Assembly (NCBI GenBank): GCA_905234775.1
Contig: CAJOJC010000037.1
Location: 12,790 to 30,321, forward strand
DNA length: 17,532 nt
Origin: an uncultured Bacteroidales bacterium
Lineage (GTDB): Bacteria > Bacteroidota > Bacteroidia > Bacteroidales > UBA932
Direction: 5' to 3'
Shown: positions 15,894 through 17,532 of the stretch, in pieces
Numbering within the stretch: the first letter of the stretch is position 1
How the letters are laid out: every line of letters begins with the position of its first letter
Notes under the pieces: model-generated
Database searches by the model: none
What the model was told of the DNA's origin: nothing
What the model saw: only the letters and a program-made list of their open reading frames with translations
Made by a program: the position numbers and the translations under genes

Positions 15894-15901
15894 TATCTTT
15901 G
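15894..15901 (+). promoter_or_regulatory. -7 box for tdk
   Basis: TATCTTTG matches TAnnTTTG. With a start near 15908 the tdk leader is about 16-20 nt. The box lies in the 48-bp gap between two divergent genes. Confidence 0.5.
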
Positions 15902-15912
15902 TAAGACAAACA

Positions 15913-15920
15913 CAAAACTA
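15913..15920 (-). promoter_or_regulatory. Candidate -7 box for the Pro/Glu-linker protein operon
   Basis: TAGTTTTG on the minus strand matches TAnnTTTG, 37 nt before the ATG at 15875. It sits just inside the tdk transcribed leader, so the two divergent promoters would overlap. Weaker than the tdk box. Confidence 0.35.
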
Positions 15921-15923
15921 CAA

Positions 15924-16514
15924 ATGTTTTCAGAAAACCACAAGAGATCGGGCTGCATTGAAGTCATTTGCGGCTCAATGTTTTCCGGTAAGACCGAAGA
16001 ACTCATCCGCAGGCTCAAGAGGGCCCAGTTCGCCAACCTGAAGATCGCCATCTTCAAGCCCACTATTGATATAAGGTATTCAGACGTAGAGGTAGTGTCG
16101 CACGACCTCCACAGCATCAAGTCTACCCCCATCAGCGACCCCAGACACATGCTCGAGATACCCTCTGATATCGATGTGGTAGGTATCGACGAAGCCCAGT
16201 TCTTCGGGGAGGAACTTGTGGAGGTCTGTCAGACCCTCGCCAACCGCGGCGTCCGCGTAATTATCGCAGGACTTGACACCGACTACCTCGGAAAGCCTTT
16301 CGGCCCCATGCCGGCTCTGATGGCCATCGCCGAAGACGTCCGTAAGGTCCACGCGATTTGCGTGAAGTGCGGAGATCTCGCAAATCACTCACACCGTCTT
16401 TCGAAGAGCGACGACCTAGTGGTTCTCGGCGAGAAAGACGTCTACGAGCCCCTTTGCCGCGAGTGCTACAACAAAGCAATCGCAGAAGAAGCCGCAAAGG
16501 CAAAGAAAAAATGA
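15924..16514 (+). CDS. tdk: Thymidine kinase (type II, zinc-containing)
   Basis: A 196-residue thymidine kinase that salvages thymidine (deoxyuridine) to dTMP. Motifs: P-loop GSMFSGKT (17-24), [11 protein letters not shown] (44-54), the Walker-B-like DEAQFF (89-94) with catalytic E90, [14 protein letters not shown] (116-129, thymidine-binding lasso side) and a zinc site from C146-x2-C149 and C178-x2-C181. The C-terminal tail is Ala/Lys-rich. The ATG at 15924 gives the family-standard length; longer upstream frame extensions run through a divergent gene and are not real. The stop overlaps the AlkD-like gene start (ATGA, 16511-16514). Confidence 0.96.
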   Translation: MFSENHKRSGCIEVICGSMFSGKTEELIRRLKRAQFANLKIAIFKPTIDIRYSDVEVVSHDLHSIKSTPISDPRHMLEIPSDIDVVGIDEAQFFGEELVEVCQTLANRGVRVIIAGLDTDYLGKPFGPMPALMAIAEDVRKVHAICVKCGDLANHSHRLSKSDDLVVLGEKDVYEPLCRECYNKAIAEEAAKAKKK

Positions 16515-17404
16515 ACCCGCTTCTAAGCCTCATGCAAAGGCTGGCCGACCCCTCGCAGGTGGCCGGCCTTTCGCGTTTTTTCAAAACCGGTCCCGGCCAG
16601 TACGGCGAGGGCGACAAGTTCCTCGGAATCAAGGTCCCCGGCACACGCCTGGCCGTGAAGGAATGCTGGAAGGAACTGACCATGGCCGACCTGGAGGAAT
16701 GCATCGCCAGCGAATACCATGAAGTCAGGCTCGCCGCTCTGCTCGCGCTGGTGGAGATATTCAAACACTCAAGACCCCCGATCAGGTCGGGGGTGACAGG
16801 AAAAGAGTCGGGGGTGACTGGAAAAGAGTCGGGGGTGACTGGAAAAGAGTCGGGGGTGACTGGAAAAGAGTCATGCCCGACCCGATCGGGCATCTTGCCG
16901 GAGCAGTGCGTTCAGTTTTACCTGTCGCACACTGACCGCATAAACAACTGGGACCTGGTAGACCTTTCCTGCTATCCTCTTCTGGGAGTTTGGTTGCTGG
17001 ATAAAGACCGTTCGCTTTTGTATGACCTGGCCCGCAACGGCAAGACTATCTGGGAGCAGAGAATCGGAATAGTCAGCACCATGACCTTCGTGCGCGCCGG
17101 CCAGCTCGATGACACTTTCGCCATCGCCGACATCCTGTTATATCATCCCCATGACCTTATCCATAAGGCAGTAGGCTGGCTGCTGCGCGAAGCGGGGAAG
17201 CGCGATCAGGCCGCGCTCGAATCATATTTGAAAGGTGTCATGCCCGGCAGCAACATTAGCGTCATGCCCGGCAGCAACATTAGCGTCATGCCCGACTCCG
17301 ATCGGGCATCTTCCCGCTATCGGTCGATGCCCCGCACCACCCTCCGTTACGCTATCGAAAAATTTCCCGAATCCCTTCGCCAGCGCTATCTTTCCGGACA
17401 TTAA
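16511..17404 (+). CDS. AlkD-like DNA alkylation repair protein with two in-frame repeat insertions
   Basis: A 297-residue protein of the HEAT-like alkylpurine DNA glycosylase family, which removes N3/N7-alkylated purines. Family landmarks are [19 protein letters not shown] (32-50), [79 protein letters not shown] and [23 protein letters not shown]. Two segments break the family pattern. About residues 88-130 (SGVTGKE repeated four times) lie between FKHS and QFYLSHTD. About 243-270 (VMPGSNIS twice) lie between SYLKG and RYRSMPRT. Both are palindromic repeat elements read in frame. Normal members are about 220-240 residues, which fits the loss of both inserts. The start overlaps tdk. Confidence 0.9.
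   Translation: MNPLLSLMQRLADPSQVAGLSRFFKTGPGQYGEGDKFLGIKVPGTRLAVKECWKELTMADLEECIASEYHEVRLAALLALVEIFKHSRPPIRSGVTGKESGVTGKESGVTGKESGVTGKESCPTRSGILPEQCVQFYLSHTDRINNWDLVDLSCYPLLGVWLLDKDRSLLYDLARNGKTIWEQRIGIVSTMTFVRAGQLDDTFAIADILLYHPHDLIHKAVGWLLREAGKRDQAALESYLKGVMPGSNISVMPGSNISVMPDSDRASSRYRSMPRTTLRYAIEKFPESLRQRYLSGH
16771..16896. repeat. Palindromic repeat element, copy 3, with 21-bp tandem array (inside AlkD-like gene)
   Basis: The left hairpin has arms ACCCCCGA (16774-16781) and TCGGGGGT (16787-16794), preceded by AAG and followed by GAC. Four tandem 21-bp units follow at 16787-16807, 16808-16828, 16829-16849 and 16850-16870; the first differs from the others by one base (A for T at the eleventh position). 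The right hairpin has arms ATGCCCGA (16873-16880) and TCGGGCAT (16886-16893), followed by CTT. The protein reads SGVTGKE four times. Confidence 0.88.
17237..17312. repeat. Palindromic repeat element, copy 4, with 24-bp tandem units (inside AlkD-like gene)
   Basis: Two identical 24-bp units (17237-17260, 17261-17284) begin GTCATGCCCGGC and end AACATTAGC. They lead into one hairpin with arms ATGCCCGA (17288-17295) and TCGGGCAT (17302-17309), followed by CTT. No left hairpin is present, so this copy is a half element or has lost one side. The protein reads VMPGSNIS twice and then [10 protein letters not shown]. Confidence 0.85.
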
Positions 17405-17406
17405 AA

Positions 17407-17444
17407 CGTGCATACCTGGCGCAAAATAGAACCAGGTGTGCACG
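17407..17444 (+). terminator. Long hairpin after the tdk-AlkD unit
   Basis: CGTGCATACCTGG (17407-17419) pairs with CCAGGTGTGCACG (17432-17444), 13 bp with one T-G wobble, around a 12-nt A-rich loop. It starts 3 nt after the stop codon of the AlkD-like gene. There is no U-tract behind it, so it is either a 3'-end stabilising or processing hairpin, or a factor-dependent stop. The rest of the window (17445-17532) shows no gene, only a weak GTCACC/GGTGAT dyad near 17487-17503. Confidence 0.45.
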
Positions 17445-17532
17445 GTAGGGTGTCGTAGAGTACTCAATCAAAGAATTATTAGAGTCGTCACCGCCTCGGG
17501 TGATGCTCCAGAATCGCGGCCTGCCAGGTGGC

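Noticed and set aside
15108..15923. Upstream extension of the tdk frame
   Set aside because: It runs antisense through rsmI and the Pro/Glu-linker gene. The 196-residue product from 15924 has the normal thymidine kinase length and a promoter box just upstream.
14281..16870. Possible CRISPR arrays in the short tandem repeats
   Set aside because: Units are 18-24 bp directly abutting with no variable spacers, they keep the reading frame of host genes, and no cas genes are present.
16261..16893. Long minus-strand open frame with PVTPDSF repeats
   Set aside because: It is the antisense reading of tdk and the AlkD-like gene; the repeats are the same 21-bp units seen from the other strand, and the rest has no recognisable protein features.
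17487..17503. GTCACC/GGTGAT dyad as a further copy of the palindromic element
   Set aside because: The arms are short, and the GGGCAT or CGGGGG core and AAGA foot are missing. Only TGAC-like ends are shared.

Overview
The window looks like a chromosomal segment of a member of the Bacteroidota, most likely the order Bacteroidales. Three things point that way. The start regions carry TAnnTTTG -7 boxes (TATTTTTG, TATATTTG, TATCTTTG) instead of E. coli-type promoters, Shine-Dalgarno sequences are generally absent, and the gene content includes a conserved Bacteroidota-type Pro/Glu-linker protein beside tdk and an HHH protein beside rsmI. Genes are packed tightly, often with TAATG or ATGA junctions. 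No rRNA, tRNA, insertion sequence, integrase or CRISPR array was seen, and no gene-free stretch exceeds about 130 bases.

Layout. 1-210: 3' end of an unrecognised rightward gene. 191-6117: a leftward operon with a porin-like barrel protein, potA, potB, potC, potD and a GNAT acetyltransferase, apparently a polyamine uptake operon driven from about 6150-6180. 6175-7750: leftward rnhA-pdxA. 7782-9812: rightward rfbD-rfbC-PAP2, diverging from rnhA across a symmetric promoter. 9809-11333: leftward rlmN-recX. 11434-13622: rightward recA-trpS. 13582-15875: leftward Pro/Glu-linker protein, rsmI and an HHH (ComEA-like) membrane protein. 15924-17404: rightward tdk and an AlkD-like DNA alkylation repair gene. 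17405-17532: non-coding, with one long hairpin.

The standout signal is a family of short palindromic elements found four times between 11.0 and 17.3 kb, every time inside a protein-coding gene and in frame: rlmN, the HHH gene, and twice in the AlkD-like gene. Each hairpin has a 7-8 bp arm, a 5-6 nt loop, an AAGA-like foot on one side and TGAC on the other. Three loci carry two hairpins in inverted orientation, a REPIN/BIME-like architecture. At three loci part of the element is expanded as tandem units of 18, 21 or 24 bp, all multiples of three. Arm sequences differ between copies but remain perfectly paired, so structure appears to be conserved. The closest conceptual parallels are REP/REPIN elements and Rickettsia palindromic elements; the identity of this family and any mobilising enzyme cannot be determined from this window.

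Other notable points are a perfect 17-bp hairpin followed by a U-tract inside the start of the GNAT gene, a PotD-like binding protein with an added C-terminal membrane anchor, a probable frameshift separating the signal peptide from the barrel protein, and a near-perfect palindrome formed by two opposed -7 boxes that would give leaderless rnhA and rfbD transcripts.
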